Positions 1-10,316 of a DNA stretch of 64,000 nt are shown piece after piece. The first letter of the stretch is position 1. Each line of letters begins with the position of its first letter. A program made the translations under genes and the position numbers. Origin of the DNA: Cryptomeria japonica (Eukaryota; Streptophyta; Pinopsida; Cupressales; Cupressaceae); contig NC_081414.1 of assembly GCF_030272615.1 (NCBI RefSeq), forward strand, positions 913,331,648-913,395,647. The letters are read 5' to 3'. Under the pieces are notes generated by a model, which made no database searches, was not told the DNA's origin, and worked only from the letters and a program-made list of their open reading frames with translations.

Positions 1-1343
1 GGCTTGACTTCCTCTTCAGAAACAAGGGCCAAAATAAGGTTGTTATCTTCCTCTGAGAGGGGTGGTGGGAGGTAGTTAAGAAGGTCCTCCCCAGCAGGGG
101 CTCCCCGGTCATCATCGTCCCTAAATAAAGTGGCCAAATAATTGGTAATCAGTCTGCTCAAACTATCAACATCGTTGACCACCTGATTGTTGTCTTCCAT
201 GAGGGAAGAGATGTGGTTCCTACGCCCGTGGATAGAAGTAGATCTGTGGAATAAAGTAGTATTTTTATCACCCTCCTTGAGCCATTGAACCTTGGATTTT
301 TGTTTCCAATAGAGTTCCTCTTTGTGGGAATTCTCCTTCCATTTTCTTTGGAGGGCAGCCTCCTCCATATGGGTGGCTTCAAGGGAGTCACCTTGGTCAA
401 TACGCTCTTGTATAACAGTTAGTTTATTATTGAGCTCCTTTTTTTGCTTGAAGATATCCCCGAAGGTGTATTTGATCTAGCCCCAGATGTTTCTTTTGAT
501 CAAGTCGTGCTTCTGGGCAATCCTGAACATAGGAGTACCAGGTATGTTGGTGCTCCACCATCTTTTAATGCAATCCTTGAACTCCGGATGAAAGTTCCAC
601 ATAATTTCATATCAAAAAGGATGCTTCTTCCTTATAGAATTTGTGGTGTTCTAGAGGAGAAGGGGGTTGTGGTCAGAGACCGTTTTGGGGAGGGCAATGA
701 GCTTCAAGGCTGGACCAATTCCCCAGTTACCTGAGATGAGAAATTTGTCAAGTCTGATCTGAATAAGATCCTTTCCCTTCCTAAGATTGGACCAAGTGAA
801 TTTTTTCCTCGATAATTCTACATCCATTAACCCATTCCTACCAATGAAATCAGCTAGATCAGTCATGCTGATAGAGTATTCCAGAAGGCCTCCCAAATTC
901 TTAGAGGGGATCAAAGGAGAGTTGAAATCACCCGCAATCAACCACTGGGCATTGGCATTATTTTGTATTAGAGAAGTTATGTCATTCCAGAGCTTTAATC
1001 TACCAGATTTGACATTAGGGGCATAAACATTAACAAGGATGCAGGAGTCCATCGGGGAAGACAGTTCAGAGACCAAAAGGTTGGCCGAGGAGGAGAGAAA
1101 ACTGCTAGAAAAATGGGAGGGGTCCCACATGGTGACCAAGCCACCGGAGGCTCCAGTAGCATTACTAATAACAAACTTTGCACTAGGCCAAATTTTCCTA
1201 GCAACAAGGGAAAAGGAGGACAACGACATCTTAACTTCTTAGAGAAGAAGGACCATACTTTTATTTTCAAAAATACACTTTTTAAGAGCATATTGCTTTT
1301 GGGGGTTGTCCAGGCCCCTCATGTTCTAGGAGAGGACCTTCAT
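1..1343 (-). pseudogene. LINE ORF2 N-terminus: AP-type endonuclease, partial
   Basis: ORF2 of plant L1 LINEs encodes an APE-like endonuclease, reverse transcriptase and often RNase H, used for target-primed reverse transcription. I place the start at the ATG at 1343 because it opens the family-typical phrase MKVLS.NMRGLDNPQK. The longest open stretch, 1229-651, carries the endonuclease signatures: AGDFN (metal-binding Asp and Asn), FTWSN, and the terminal SDHNPLLL (catalytic His). Position 440-1 in another frame reads as the linker before reverse transcriptase (KWKENSHKEELYWKQKSK and a D/E-rich stretch). There is a stop five codons after the start and at least one frame change, so it is a dead copy. 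The 3' end is outside the window. Confidence 0.85.
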
Positions 1344-1785
1344 ATCTTACCTTTTATGGACGTCTCCAAGGTCTGATGCTTGCTATTGGCAATATCCCTT
1401 GCTGCTTCCTTTTGTCTTGATAGTCTTTGCGATGGTCATCCCGCTTTGAGATTCGTTCCCACGTTAGGCTTAACATTCCTAGTCTTGCATCTTTGAGTAA
1501 TCCAACCCTCATCAACAGGAGTCATGCAACCACTGGATGATGCACCAGGGGCACCAGGTGAGAGTAAACCCTAGTTCAGGGTGGGAGACACCAATGGGGA
1601 GCAAGCTGTCTTCGAGGCGAGAGAGGGGTCCCTCACAATCTCACCATCTTCCAGTTGATCAACCAGTTAAACCAAGCTGGTCGTCAAGGAGATGCACTTT
1701 CCTTTCGGACTAAATTAGAGGCTTCCTCCATAGTCTTTGTAGGATATTTGAGAAGGTTATTGATACTCTTAGCAAAGGGGTATTC
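1..1785 (-). mobile_element. L1-type LINE, downstream part (ORF1 tail and start of ORF2), cut by window edge
   Basis: This is the downstream part of a minus-strand plant L1-clade LINE whose ORF1 lies at 9490-10316; the LTR element 1786-9489 separates them. From 1785 downward the sequence shows the decayed end of ORF1, a short spacer, then ORF2 with its endonuclease, and after that the linker towards reverse transcriptase, which lies off the window. The pieces belong together because the LTR element is flanked by the same 5-bp duplication (tattc, 1781-1785 and 9490-9494). The LINE is old and broken: ORF2 has an early stop where the family has Trp in its opening LSWN motif, and the ORF1 tail holds several stops. 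Confidence 0.85.
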
Positions 1786-2987
1786 TGATGAATACTAAGT
1801 AGGGGGGGGGGGGGGTGAATTAGTATACCAAAAAATACTGAACTCAAACACTTTATCAATCTAGCAGTAAACCGGTATAACAGTTTAACTAACAAACCGG
1901 TTAACACAATTGCAAACCAAATAGCAAGTAAGGCATTCACCCATAGAAGCACAATCACCATAACATAAGAGATTTTGACATGGAAACCCAAATGGGAAAA
2001 ACCACAGTGAGATGAAACTCACAAGTAACTATCTGCAGAATAGTAACCAGATCGGTTAAGGTCATACAATGTTCTTTACCAGAATAGATCCTGTTAGGAA
2101 TCTCAATCTCTGTTAGGAGATAAGTCCGATTAAAGACTACCTTGTGAGAGGATTTTAGATCCATGGATGTGAATCACCTTGTTAGAGGATTTACAAAGGC
2201 TTTTCTGGGCCTACCCGGTTAAGGGTTTCTGACTTGTCAAAGATGTGAGTAATCAACAAGTGAATGATATAGCAAATGGCATAGTCTGCTTGATTAGATC
2301 CATGATAGCTCATTGCTAATGCATTTCAGCATTACTTCAGTCTTCAGTAAATCCACACTTTGTTACAACACACAGACTTGATCTTCTCTGTTAAGATCGC
2401 ACATACAAGAACTCATCAACCACCAAAAACCCTAACAGCTACACACACATACTAAAACCCTATACATGATGTCCTTAAAAGGAATCTGATTTCATGTTGG
2501 TTCAATAGGATTACATTGCAAGTTCCTAGGTTCATTGTATCTAGACACATTTGGTAACACGGTACAAAATCACCGTCAAAGTGTCGGTGGATGGTAACTC
2601 ATCACAAAAATATACCAGTTGGTAACTCATCATAGAGTATTACCGGTTTATACAACTTTACCTATTACCGGTTGGTAACTCAGAGTAATACTGGTTTGAC
2701 TAATAAATAGATTACCGATTGACAAAAATGAAGATTGGGAAAATGATAACTATTGCTTCTAGTTCCTTTGCTCTATTCTGCTTGAGATCCTCAAACTGCT
2801 TGAGGTCCTCATGTCGCTTGAGATTGGTAAACACTTTCTACAAAACACCTATAGTCTAAAGACTACAACATAATACCGGTTTGAAACAAATACCGGTTGA
2901 GCATAACTCATACATACAAAAAGTGATCTCATAGAAATTGTGTGTCCATCAATGACAATCACAACATAATCATCAAAAATGCCAACA
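1786..2987 (-). repeat. 3' LTR of the pol-less element
   Basis: 1202-bp direct repeat of 8299-9489. It begins (on minus) TGTTGGCATTTTTG at 2987 and ends TCATCA at 1786. It contains a run of G at 1802-1814 and a cluster of ACCGGT/ACCRGT palindromes around 2580-2720. The polypurine tract abuts it at 2988. Confidence 0.9.
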
Positions 2988-3259
2988 ATCTCCCCCTTGG
3001 CATTGATGGCAACACTTAAGAAAAATTTTGACATCTAAGTTTTTTACAAAAAAAATACGCCATAATAAATAATACTCCCCCTAAGCATATACACTATCCC
3101 TTTGCAGAAAATACAATGTATACTACTTCCTTATAGAGATAAACATGAGAGTATATATAGCATGCATCAAAATTTTAAATACCAGAATATTTCTCCCCCT
3201 TTGCCAACAATGACAAAATATAGCTGAATAACCCCTATTTCTATTAGCTGAATAAATGT

Positions 3260-6200
3260 TTATGACAATAAAGAGTGAAACTTGTCAAAAATAGATTTAA
3301 AGTCCTCCATAAATTGCTTCATGGATAAGGACCATGACTCAAGCAATGAGGTAGCAACCTCACTCTCCGTTTGCATCTGGGATACCTGTTCCTCCATGGT
3401 GTCCGAGGTACTCATCTCTTGAGTAACCGTCAAGGCATCCAGATTGAGATAGCACTTCTGAAGTATTTGCAGTCTGGGTAGTAGAACCAGTTGTAGTTCC
3501 TGCAAATCCCTGGTCCGGTTGCTGATCTCCAAATCAATTCTTGCAGCCTGAAGTTCAAACCGGTGAACAGTTTGCCCATAAGTTGTAAAGGAGTCATATG
3601 AGGTCTTGAAGGTGCTTATGAATGCCTGCAAATCAGTTTGCAGTTTGTTTTTCTGGGCAAGCACATCATCACAAAATAGATGGGGTTGACATATCTTACT
3701 GAGTAGTAATTTCCCCTCATCCATTGCATCTCTGATGTCCTTCTGTGCCTTCTGCAGATCGGATCAGAGCTCATGTAACTTTTTCACCAAGGCAATGTTC
3801 AAAGCCTTTTGATGCTCCTTCTTGGCATGCACTTCAACAACCTCTTCCAGGCTTTGTACCTAGTCCTCCACAATCATGCATAAGAGTTTTAGTTGGGCCA
3901 GAGAGGAATTGGTACTAGGGAGGTTGGTACTGGGTATCAAACTGGTAAGAGTGTCCACCGCAGCTTGGATCACATCTTGCTCCTTCTTCCTCCTTATCAC
4001 CTCCAGGCATTCTTGAGAAAGCTTAATGCTCTGCAACAACTCCGATTCATTTGCAGATTGGAGATCAATGGGACTAGTAATGTCAACCGGTTTGGCTTGA
4101 CTACTGGTTGCCTTTGGAGTCTTCACTTGAGTGCTCTGCGCCGCTTCCTCCTTCTCTTTCACTCTTAGCTTGTCTTCTTCTACCTTCTTTTTCTCCTCTT
4201 CCTTTGTTTTTCTTTTCTCTTCTTCTTCTTTCCACTTCTCTTCGTCCTCATCCTTCTTCTTCTTCTCCTCTTCTTTTCTCTTTTCCTCTTCCTACTTCCT
4301 CTTCTCCTCTCCCTTTCTCTTCTCCTCTGCCTATTTCTTTTCTTCTTCCTTCTCCACTTCCTTCTTCTTTTTCTCTTCCTCTTGTCTCTTTTCTTCTTCC
4401 TTTCGTTTCTTTTCCACTTCCTTCTCTTGTCTCTTATTTTCCTCTTCTTTCCTCCTGTCCTCTTCATGTTTCCTCTTTTCTTCTTCTTTTCTCTTCACCT
4501 CTTCATCTGCCTGTTTCTTCTTTTCTTCTCCCTTCTGCTTCTTCTCTTCCTCTACCTATATTTCTTGTCCTGTCACTTCAATTGGTGTACCTGGAGTAAC
4601 ATCTTCACCGTTCAAGGCATCAACATCAATAGGTTCCATTTGATCAGTGATCGGTACTCCTTCACTGTCATACGCTTCATCCGGTTGACTAATTTCTGGC
4701 TCTTGCTCAACTTTCCTATTGGCTTCTGCCACTTGGTGCAACTTTAGAGTGGATTGAGCAAGGGAGTGGGTATCTTTTACCACTTTCGGGACTTTTCCTT
4801 CTAGCAACAGGAGTCTCCTTCTTCTCATGAAGAAGAGGCCCTTATATCTTTCCAACACTTCATAAAGTTCTATTTTAGGCACATCAGGAAAGTATTGTGC
4901 AAATACTTCCTCTCTTATTTCTTGTTCCTTCTCTATGGCAATGCACCACTTGTTATCTAAAGAATTATATAAAGAATCAAGTGTCTCAGATTTAATTTCT
5001 GATGGCCACCGGTCATTAATACATAAATAATTAATGACTTCCTGTTCAACTTCTTCCTTTTCATCATCAAATCACCAAGCACTTTTCTTCTAATATTCTT
5101 AATAGTTCTTTGACAATGTGTCAAAGGTTTGTAGGAGGAAATATCAATATTTACCAGTGCAGATATTGCCAGTTCATTCTTTGTCTTTTTTCTTGTTTGC
5201 CTAGTCTTCTTAGGCTATTCTTCAGACATAGTGTCCTTTGAGTCTGGTGTGTTATCTTTTGTCTTCCGCTTTCTCTCAAAGACTTTGGCGAGTGCAGCTT
5301 ATGGTTTCTTCTTTGTTTGTGACTGCTTGGTCACTTTGGGACTCGCTACATAACCGATGCCGATACTGAAGGCATTGCCTTTCCCTTCTTTACTGAAGGT
5401 TCTTCAACCGGTGTAACCCTTTACAAGTAGGTACCAGTTCTCTTTGCCTTTGGATCAAGGGGCGAGGCGAGTAGGGTAGAGGCATACCCATCTAGCATGT
5501 CATATATTACCTCATATCCCATGGGTTCCACTTCTTCCTGTCTAGGCTCAACCGCCTCCATTATGCACTCATCAACTTTGATGGTGAAGCAGATGTCATC
5601 TTCATATTTCTTGACAATATCACCTGATATTCTCACTCTTTGGCTCATTTTGTGTCTAAACTCATCAAAGTATTTGTTCAAAACTTCTAGATAACTAGTT
5701 CCAACCACTTGAAGGCTTTCCTTGATTTGCTTTGTAACCGGTTGGTCGGCAGACCACTGAATATCTCTGACTCCTGGGAAGTAACCTTGGAAGTAGAAGA
5801 ACAACCCAACCAATAGTTGTCCAAACTTAAATCTCAAGGCGTTGTCCTGTTTTATTGACTTCGGGTTCCCCAAAAGTTGCCTTTGCATACAGGTGCATAA
5901 ATCAAATGATGCATCTTCTTTGATCATCCTGTAAGAAGCATTTACCGCTGCAGCAGAGATAGAGTTGATCTTGCTAGCATAAAATGTCTGGTAACCTATT
6001 ACCATGCAGGCATATTTGACCAGATCGTCCTTGATGGGATTGATGGTCATTCCCTATTGGTCGCTCACAGAACCTGTGAGCTTGGTCATTTCCGTCTTGC
6101 TGATCTTCCTTAGGGCTAGCACTTCATCGATGTTATAGAAACCGATGACGACATGAATTACTTCCGGTGTGATGTCATGCGTCCGCTCTAGGTACATTTT

Positions 6201-6525
6201 ATCACCATGCACTTTGCTTAGAATGATGCGGATGTGATCATCTGAAAACTCTTCAAGGAAATAGACTACATTGTGAAGCTTCTTCTTTTCCAAGACGTTG
6301 AATTCCGAGTTTTATCTTTTTGTCCTTTCCGCAAAATAAGCTTAACTGAGAATGGATCATCAGAGATCCTAGGTCTTCAATTTTACAATCAATATAGTCT
6401 GAAATACCTTCCTCCACTATAACACTAGTGGGTATTTGAGATAGGGTATTATATTTTGCCTTTCGTCGGATGAAGTCTACTGATTCAACGGGTGCACTAG
6501 AGCTAGAGTGTGATGCGAAAGCCAT
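3260..6525 (-). pseudogene. Second ORF of the pol-less element, unrecognised protein with a Lys/Glu-rich coil
   Basis: I do not recognise this protein. It appears to start at the ATG at 6525 (MAFASHSSSSAPVES), preceded by several hundred bases of AT-rich, leader-like DNA. The N-terminal third is globular-looking (for example VKYACMVIGYQTFYASKIN, 6050-5421). The middle (about 4560-4180 in the window) is an extreme KEEE/RKRR low-complexity coil, which makes the plus strand nearly pure pyrimidine and produces long false ORFs there. The C-terminal part (4162-3260) is again helical (QLVLLPRLQILQK). It occupies the place where pol would lie. It may be a captured or element-specific accessory gene; proteins loosely described as plant transposon proteins are one possible relation, but I cannot show homology. 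It is broken in several places. Confidence 0.55.
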
Positions 6526-7027
6526 GGTAAACAGATAAATTTGAAAAATACCTTCGTAAATCAAAATTTAGGGCTTTCAAATTATACTTTGCCACACACT
6601 CCTTCGGTTGTTGAAATACTAATTTGTGATCTACACTTGATTGATTGATATTCGCTTCTGATTCTTCTTCAAGGTTTTGAAAATTCTTTGAATCATAATC
6701 CAAATCGCTTTTCATCGCTTAGCACTTAAAAACTTCTTCGCTCGAGAACTGATAAGTGAAAAATGACTTGAAAAAAAATCCTTTTAAACAGTTTCTTCAC
6801 CTACCACAATAAATGCTCCACTATTAGGGCATAAACCCTAATTTGCCTTTTACCATTTTCGGTCTTCAGCCAGTTGATAGGTATCACATACCGGTTAAGG
6901 TCTTTTACCGGTGTAAATCGGGGGTTCTAAACATTTCACTGTTTGCTCCCCATAAGCTTTTCTGATGCTTAGTTTGCCGGTTCAGTGACTTCCACACTAG
7001 GTGTAGAAACCGATTCTCTTGAGACAC

Positions 7028-8248
7028 TTATTCTGGCTTCTTCTTCCAGGTTTTCTTCATATCTACTTGAACAATTTCAACATCAATCTTTCCTTCCAGA
7101 GTGACCGGTATATCATCTGATATATTCTTTCTCATTCTGCAGAATCTTGCTGTATGACCTGGTTTGTGGCAATGATAGCAAATCATTCTAGGTGCTCTCC
7201 AAGGTCCATTGTTCACGTTTCCATTCTTCCTTCTGCATGTTGCAGCAATGTGATCACTACCATGATAGATCAAACAGGTTGCTCTCCATCTAGTTGCTTC
7301 TTGATAGCCACTTCTTCTTGACTGATGATTATAGGTATTAAACCGGTTTGGGTTCCGGTTCCCAGAGGGTTCAGAAAAAACTCCTTGACTCCTTTGAGGA
7401 TACCTTTTGGTGTTGTGCATGATAGACCTGCATTCAAATGCTCTATGCCCAAACTTGTTGCATGCATAACAATTGCCATTGAATCTATTAGGTCTAGGCT
7501 TATCGTTTAGAAAATAAGGAAAATTATTGTAAGCCTTACTTCTACATACATTAGCAGTGTGTCCTTCCTTGAGATAATTAAAGCAAATAGGTTTGAACTT
7601 TTGCTTACCTTTATCCTTTGGTGCTGGTTGCTTCTTTGATGCTCCATCTTTTGTTCCAGAGGTCTCACCTTCCTCATATTCAGAGAAACCAAGTCCATTG
7701 GTATTCTTTACCAGTTTAGCTGATTCAAGCTTTTGCTCTAGCTTAACAGAACTCTTATTGAATTTGGCAAGCATTTCCTTTGACTCAGTAAGTTCTTTGG
7801 TAATAGCAGCATTAGATTCCTTCAAGGTTGCATTCTTAGAAATAGCCATGTTTAATTCACCTTGCATTTCCTCTTTTTCTACTTTGCTCTCTTGGAGATG
7901 AGCGGTAAGTGCACTGATCTCTTACTTCAGCTTGGAGATCTCATGATCTTTGTCTTTTACCAGATCCTCAGCTTTCCTTCAGTTCTCAAGCTCTTGACAC
8001 ATTCTAATAGTCAGTCCTTCAAGTTCCCTTCTTAGGTTGGCATTGGACTCATTTAGTTTTTCAACTTCTTGAACTAGGGCTTCCATGTTCGCTTCATCAG
8101 AAGAACTATTTTCAGTTAGCTCCATCAGTTTTTCAGCATGCTCTCTTCTTTTTGCCTAAGAGGCCTTATAATTGACTTTAAGTTCATCATAGGCTTGGTC
8201 AATTTGAGTGAGCCGATGAGTAAGTTCCCTCACAGTGTATTCCCCCAT
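7028..8248 (-). pseudogene. gag-like protein: long coiled coil plus CCHC zinc knuckles
   Basis: I begin at the ATG at 8248 (MGEYTVRELTHRL), shortly after the primer-binding site. The first two thirds are a heptad-rich coiled coil (runs such as LKESNAAITKELTESKEML). The last third has CCHC-type knuckles CFNYLKEGHTANVC, CYACNKFGHRAFEC and CYHCHKPGHTARFC, plus one degenerate knuckle-like motif (CLIYHGSDHIAATC), separated by Asn/Arg-rich linkers. Gag proteins coat the element RNA, and several knuckles in a row is unusual because most plant gags have one. No capsid-like UBN2 domain is evident. The copy is broken, with a couple of interruptions, and is treated as a fossil. Confidence 0.75.
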
Positions 8249-8283
8249 ATCTCTTTCCAAGTAGTTAGACTTATAGAAAGGTT

Positions 8284-8296
8284 GGCTCTGATACCA
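8284..8296 (-). promoter_or_regulatory. Primer-binding site, initiator Met tRNA type
   Basis: Read on minus this is TGGTATCAGAGCC, two bases inside the end of the 5' LTR. This is the standard priming site of copia-type and many chromoviral plant LTR elements. Confidence 0.85.
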
Positions 8297-8298
8297 AT

Positions 8299-9489
8299 TG
8301 ATGAATACTAAGAGGGGGGGTGAATTAGTATACCAAAAAATACTGAACTCAAACACTTTATCAGTCTAGCAGTAAACCGATATAACAGTTTAACTAACAA
8401 ACTGGTTAACACAAATGCAAACCAAACAACAAGTAAGACATTCACCCATAGAAGCACAATCACCATAACACAAGGGATTTTGACGAGGAAACCCAAATGG
8501 GAAAAACCACGGTGAGATGAAACTCACAAGTAACTATCTGCAGAATAGTAACCAGACCGATTAAGGTCAGACCAGTTAAGGTCATACAATGTTCTTTACC
8601 AGAATAGGTCCTATTAGGAATCTCAATCTCTATTAGGAGATAAGTCCGATTAAAGACTACCTTATGAGAGGATTTCAGATCCACATATGTGAATCACCTT
8701 GTTAGAGGATTTACAAAGGCTTTTATGGGCCTACCCAGTTAAGGGTTTCTGACTTGTCAAAGATGTGAGTAATCAACAAGTGAATGATCTAGCAAATGGC
8801 ACAGTCTGCTTGATTAGATCCATGATAGCTCATTGCTAATGCATTTCAGCATTACTTCAGTCTTCAGTAAATCCACACTCTATTACAACACACAAACTTG
8901 ACCTTCTTTGTTAAGATCGCACATGCAAGAACTCATCAACCACCAAAAACCCTAACAGCTACACACACATACTAAAACCATAGACATGATGTCCTTAAAA
9001 GGAATCTGATTTCATGTCGGTCCAATAGGATTACATTGCAAGTTCCTAGGTTCATTGTATCTAGACACATTTGGTAACACGACACAAAATCATCGTCAAA
9101 GTGTCGGTGGATGGTAACTCATCACAAAAATATACCGGTTGGTAACTCATCACAAAGTATTACCAGTTTATACAGCTTTACCAATTATCGGTTGGTAACT
9201 CAAAGTAATACCGGTTTGACTAATAAATAGATTACTAGTTGACAAAAATGAAGACTGGGAAAATGATAACTACCGCTTCTAGTTCCTTTGCTCCGTTCCT
9301 CTTGAGATCCGCGAACCACTTGAGATTGGTAAACACTTTCTGCAAAACACCAATAGTCTAAAGACTACAACATAATACCAGTTTGAAACAAATACCGGTT
9401 GAGCATAACTCATACATACAAAAAGTAATCTCATAGCAAGTGTGTGTCCATCAATGACAATCACAACATAATCATAAAAAATGCCAACA
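8299..9489 (-). repeat. 5' LTR of the pol-less element
   Basis: 1191-bp partner of 1786-2987, oriented so that the primer-binding site follows directly at 8298 going down. It has the same TGTTGG start (9489) and TCATCA end (8299), and carries the same ACCGGT-rich block around 9110-9240. Confidence 0.9.
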
Positions 9490-10316
9490 TATTCTTCCAT
9501 AACTAGGTCCTCAACTGCTAAGGGAGGCAGGTTCAAGCTAGGAGTAGGGGTGACACGAGACCCCACAACTAGGTCTTGGTGAATAATAGGAGCATTTGGC
9601 ACCAAATCATCCACCACGGTCGGACCCTTAAGCTTGAGGGGAAGGGGGGCTAGGGCCTTACATTGGGAGATAACATGCCCACTTTGTGACATTTTTGGCA
9701 GAAGAGGGTAGCATTTTCATAAACCAGGGCTTGAGTCCAGCTGCCAAGCCTGGATTTGAGGGTTATGAAGTTGGGGAGATTCATGCTCATAGTAGCTTGA
9801 ACATAGAAACGAGCATAGACTAGACACGATTTGGATCTGGTGATATCATCAACACCTACATAATGACCAAAGGAGTTCCCAATCCATTTGCAAATAGATT
9901 CATCCCAGTATTCAAGGGGAAGCCCTGGGAGTCGAACCCATACCAGAGCAATTTTCTGCAAGTTAGCCGTAGGGTCAAAGCCAGCCTTCCAACGACAGAG
10001 GGAGAGGTTGTTTCGACCATAGGACCAACATCTAGAGAGGACAAGGGCGACATCCTCCTCAGCAGTGAATTTGAAGAGGAAGAGGGCGCCATGCATGGCG
10101 CTAGCATAAACACTCTCTTTTAGTTTCCATTTGTCCTTGACCCATTTTCTGACCATCTCCACCGTGGGGCACATGGAGAAGAACTTCCCCACCAGAGTAT
10201 TGGCCATGTTTAGTAAAATGTGGTCCAAAACAATGTCAGGAAGCTCAAAAGACATTCCCTCCTCAAATTGCGAGTAGACAGGGACGAAGTTGGGGTCCTG
10301 GTAGACAAATTAGCCC
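9490..10316 (-). mobile_element. L1-type LINE, upstream part with ORF1 (DUF4283-like)
   Basis: This minus-strand ORF1 is open from about 10315 to 9650. It reads with the fold typical of plant LINE ORF1 RNA-binding proteins: a DUF4283-like block (FFSMCPTVEMVRKWV, GALFLFKFTAEEDVALVL), then VWVRLPGLPLEYW, and a CCHC-like start FCQKCHKVGM near 9680. The frame drifts after that, and at 9490 the pol-less LTR element interrupts the LINE. The frame is open a little above the Met at 10255 (PNFVPVYSQFEEG), so the true start may lie higher or be lost. ORF2 continues at 1343. Confidence 0.8.

Larger units (their letters stand above)
1786..9489 (-). mobile_element. Complete-ended, pol-less (non-autonomous) LTR retrotransposon inserted in the LINE
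   Basis: The element has 1.2-kb LTRs at both ends, each TG...CA, a 5-bp TSD (tattc), a primer-binding site matching initiator Met tRNA (TGGTATCAGAGCC, 8284-8296 read on minus) and a polypurine tract (2988-3001 read on minus). Between the LTRs, about 5.3 kb hold a gag-like ORF with several CCHC knuckles and a second, long, unrecognised ORF. I find no protease, integrase, reverse transcriptase or RNase H signature, so movement must have depended on a partner element. The PBS/PPT style is that of Ty1/copia-like elements. The LTRs differ by about 5-6% in the stretch I compared by eye, so it is an old fossil. The interior is broken in several places. Confidence 0.85.

Noticed and set aside
4108-4747. 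Long plus-strand Ser/Phe/Leu-rich frames
   Set aside because: They are the complement of the Lys/Glu-rich coil encoded on minus in the pol-less LTR element.
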